Source: Wenyingzhuangia heitensis (GTDB taxonomy: Bacteria > Bacteroidota > Bacteroidia > Flavobacteriales > Flavobacteriaceae). From it: 64,000 nucleotides of DNA. The notes under the pieces were generated by a model. It saw only the letters and a program-made list of their open reading frames with translations. It searched no databases and was not told the DNA's origin. How positions within the stretch are numbered: position 1 is the stretch's first letter; each line of letters begins with the position of its first letter. The stretch is taken from contig NZ_JAASQL010000006.1 of the NCBI RefSeq assembly GCF_011762155.1, forward strand, positions 41,734-105,733, in the 5' to 3' direction. Below are positions 62,215 through 64,000 of this stretch, piece by piece. Position numbers and translations under genes: made by a program.

Positions 62215-63246
62215 TTAAAGATGTATTTCTAACCGAGCCACAAACTGATTGTTAACTACGTTAGTTGTAAATTGATGTTTATTAGGATATAGCAATTGCA
62301 ATCTTTTTTCTAAATTCTGCAAGCCAATTCCAGAACCGCTTTTGTCACTTTGTTCCTTTGGATAATTGTCGTTTTTACTAGTAAAATACAAAATATCGTT
62401 GTCTATATACATTTCAAACTCAATATCACTTTTATGTTGAGAAGATACTCCGTGTTTAAACGCATTTTCTATTAAAGAAATAAACAACAAAGGAACTATT
62501 TTAACTTCTGTATTTTTAGCAGGAAAACGAGTATGAATTACCGTATTATCTGTCAACCTTAACTCCATTAAAGAAATGTATTTTTTAATAAATTCTATTT
62601 CTTTAGACAAGCTAATCATTTCTGTATTGGTATCATACAACAAATAACGCATCAACTTGCTCAAACTATGTATGGTAGTTTTGGCTTGTTCTGGTGAAAT
62701 ATCTACCAAAGAGTAAATATTGTTTAAAGAATTAAAGAAAAAATGAGGCTGAATTTGATAGCGTAAATGTTGCAATTCTGATTGCAGCTTAATCGTAGTT
62801 GCTTCTTTACGCTCTGCTTCTGTTTTTGCCCATCTTTTAGTGGCTTTAATAGCTATAGAAAACAACAACGGAGCAATATAAGACAGCGTTTGCACGTAAA
62901 TAAACAAAGAAAACGGAGGTCCTCCCCCTTCATTTTTATCTGCTTTTTTTCTTAAAAACTCTTCAAAGTAAACACTTTCTATTTGCTCTTTTAAAGTCAT
63001 AAACAAAGCAATCAGCCCTATGTTGATGACTATAAACTGAACCGTTTTTTTGGCAAACAAAAACTTATCAATCCATAAAAAAAAGTTGGAATAAAATAGC
63101 ACCGCATAAAAGAAAATTGGAATCCAAAAATGAGCAATCACTCTATTGATATCTTGTTTTTCATAAGACAAAATATAGGGCATGCTAAACAAAACCACCC
63201 AGGTTAAGAGATGAGAGAACAACGTTATTTTTTTGTTTTTATACAT
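62215..63246 (-). CDS. LytS-family sensor histidine kinase
   Basis: A 343-residue kinase. The ATG at 63246 (MYKNKKITLFSHLLTWVVLFSM) is chosen over 63357, which would add 37 polar residues and read through the promoter. There are four transmembrane segments in about residues 8-135 (LLTWVVLFSMPYILS, WIPIFFYAVLFYSNFF, FIVINIGLIALFM, YIAPLLFSIAI). H-box RYQIQPHFFFNSLNNIYSL and N-box VPLLFISLIENAFKHGVSS, G-box GSGIGLQNLEKRL. The loop between helices 3 and 4 contains a glycine/Pro stretch (EGGGPPFS), unusual but of unknown meaning. The -7 element TACCTTTG is at 63321-63328. Confidence 0.92.
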   Translation of the reverse strand: MYKNKKITLFSHLLTWVVLFSMPYILSYEKQDINRVIAHFWIPIFFYAVLFYSNFFLWIDKFLFAKKTVQFIVINIGLIALFMTLKEQIESVYFEEFLRKKADKNEGGGPPFSLFIYVQTLSYIAPLLFSIAIKATKRWAKTEAERKEATTIKLQSELQHLRYQIQPHFFFNSLNNIYSLVDISPEQAKTTIHSLSKLMRYLLYDTNTEMISLSKEIEFIKKYISLMELRLTDNTVIHTRFPAKNTEVKIVPLLFISLIENAFKHGVSSQHKSDIEFEMYIDNDILYFTSKNDNYPKEQSDKSGSGIGLQNLEKRLQLLYPNKHQFTTNVVNNQFVARLEIHL

Positions 63247-63320
63247 CTTTATTTTTTTATCAATTCTATGGGGATAGCTCCTCTTCGTGTTTTGTAAACC
63301 CACTTTAGAAGATCCCTTTT

Positions 63321-63328
63321 CAAAGGTA
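63321..63328 (-). promoter_or_regulatory. -7 element of the second LytS/LytTR operon
   Basis: TACCTTTG on the minus strand, 75 nt before the start codon at 63246, fits TAnnTTTG. Confidence 0.4.
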
Positions 63329-63440
63329 AAACTAATTCCTTTCTTTTTAGTACCCAATAGACGTTTTGGAGAATTGCCTATATGAATTAGCCTGTTTTAT
63401 AGACTAATTTTTTTAAAGAGCCTTTGGGTTGAGTCTGTAA

Positions 63441-64000
63441 CTTTTACCTCTAGTTAAGATTTCACATCTCGACTTCGCTCGATGACCTTATTGTTTTAAT
63501 TTTTGAACGATTACATCACGGTGTTCGAGCGGAGTCGAGAACCTTGTCAGTTCTAGTTTCTTTTACTGTAGTAAAACGAAAATAAAAGAAGTATCGAGAA
63601 CAGTAGAGGACTTTTACAACCAGTTAAGATTTTACATCTCGACTCCGCTCGATGACCCATATTTTAATTTTTTAACGATCTAATCACGGTGTTCGAGCGG
63701 AGTCGAGAACCTTGTCAGTTCAAGTTTCATTTACTGTAGTAAAACGAAAGTAAAAGAAGTATTGAGAACAGTAGAGGACTTTTACAACCAGTTAAAATTT
63801 CACATCTCGACTTCGCTCGATGACCACATTATTTTAATTTTTGAACGATTACATCACGGTGTTCGAGCGGAGTCGAAAACCTTGTCAGTTCGAGTTTCTT
63901 TTGCTGTAGTAAAACGAAAGTAAAAGAAGTATTGAGAACAGTAGAGGACTTTTACAACCAGTTAAAATTTCACATCTCGACTTCGCTCGATGACCACATT
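63441..64000. repeat. Tandem array of 168-170-bp repeats with GC-rich inverted arms
   Basis: Three full units begin at 63441, 63611 and 63779, a fourth at 63949 is cut by the window end. Each holds a hairpin: left arm TCTCGACTCCGCTCGA (C/T variation; 63467-63482 in unit 1) and right arm TCGAGCGGAGTCGAGA (63525-63540), about 42 nt apart, plus a smaller inverted repeat TTTTACT/AGTAAAA. Base composition is richer in GC than the surroundings. I see no gene in the 754-nt stretch from 63247 except the promoter above. Similar TCGAGCGGAGTCGAGA sequences are scattered between genes in many Flavobacteriaceae. Confidence 0.95.

Noticed and set aside
63441..64000. CRISPR array
   Set aside because: The repeat units are 168-170 bp, nearly identical throughout and without unique spacers; no cas gene is present.
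1..64000. tRNA, rRNA, transposase, integrase or prophage genes
   Set aside because: None was recognised on reading both strands; this is a negative statement by eye, and a tRNAscan or HMM search would be decisive.

Overview
The window looks like a chromosome segment of a Flavobacteriaceae-type bacterium (phylum Bacteroidota). The evidence is the low GC, the scarcity of Shine-Dalgarno sites, many -7 elements of the Bacteroidota form TAnnTTTG, a C-terminal type IX secretion (Por) sorting domain, LytS/LytTR two-component pairs, the alternative GlmU-like protein of Bacteroidota and a FeoB-associated Cys-rich mini-protein. The mannitol-type catabolic operon suggests a marine, algae-associated lifestyle, which is an inference. 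I saw no rRNA, tRNA, CRISPR array, transposase or prophage gene.

Layout. 1-0.3 kb: 3' part of a heavy-metal (HMA) protein. 0.36-7.2 kb: iron region, with an imelysin / di-haem oxidoreductase / imelysin operon, an orphan small gene, a candidate small RNA and feoA-feoB-Cys-rich protein; four AT-rich boxes sharing TATTTAGA lie in front of these units. 7.2-20 kb: mostly housekeeping (SLC1 symporter, two tandem-Usp proteins, guaB, a glmU-like/apt/M1 peptidase operon, XRE regulator, M14 peptidase with an operator cluster, Lrp/AsnC regulator, acyltransferase-like protein). 20-23.5 kb: DEAD/DEAH helicase, an OmpA-type lipoprotein whose 3' end is perfectly duplicated in tandem, and a truncated royal-jelly-like gene at the duplication edge. 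23.8-31.1 kb: first RND efflux operon (adaptor, pump, TolC, TetR) under an adjacent AraC regulator. 31.2-35.8 kb: EF-hand protein, lone helicase-like domain, small membrane protein, and a two-gene SIR2-HerA anti-phage system. 36-44.4 kb: GDPD, second RND operon, and a divergent LytS/LytTR pair with tandem 21-bp repeats between them. 44.5-53 kb: mannitol/polyol utilisation (fructokinase, mannitol dehydrogenase, ribose-type ABC transporter, beta-barrel protein) divergent from a NUDIX-type regulator and a HAD phosphatase. 53-63.3 kb: BCCT transporter, luciferase-like oxidoreductase, secreted SGNH hydrolase, second EF-hand paralog, TetR/nitroreductase/alcohol dehydrogenase operon, second LytTR pair. 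63.44-64 kb: a 168-170-bp tandem repeat array running off the window.

How the parts work together: ferrous iron uptake and imelysin-type iron handling appear to share one operator type; two efflux systems each have their own adjacent regulator; hexitol import, oxidation to fructose and phosphorylation form one operon; SIR2-HerA is a known NAD+-depleting defence pair. No wholly new system is evident. The most original signals are regulatory or structural: the iron-box/small-RNA locus, the feo leader hairpins, the XRE-type operator cluster, the LytTR repeats, the duplication next to a truncated gene, and the terminal repeat array.
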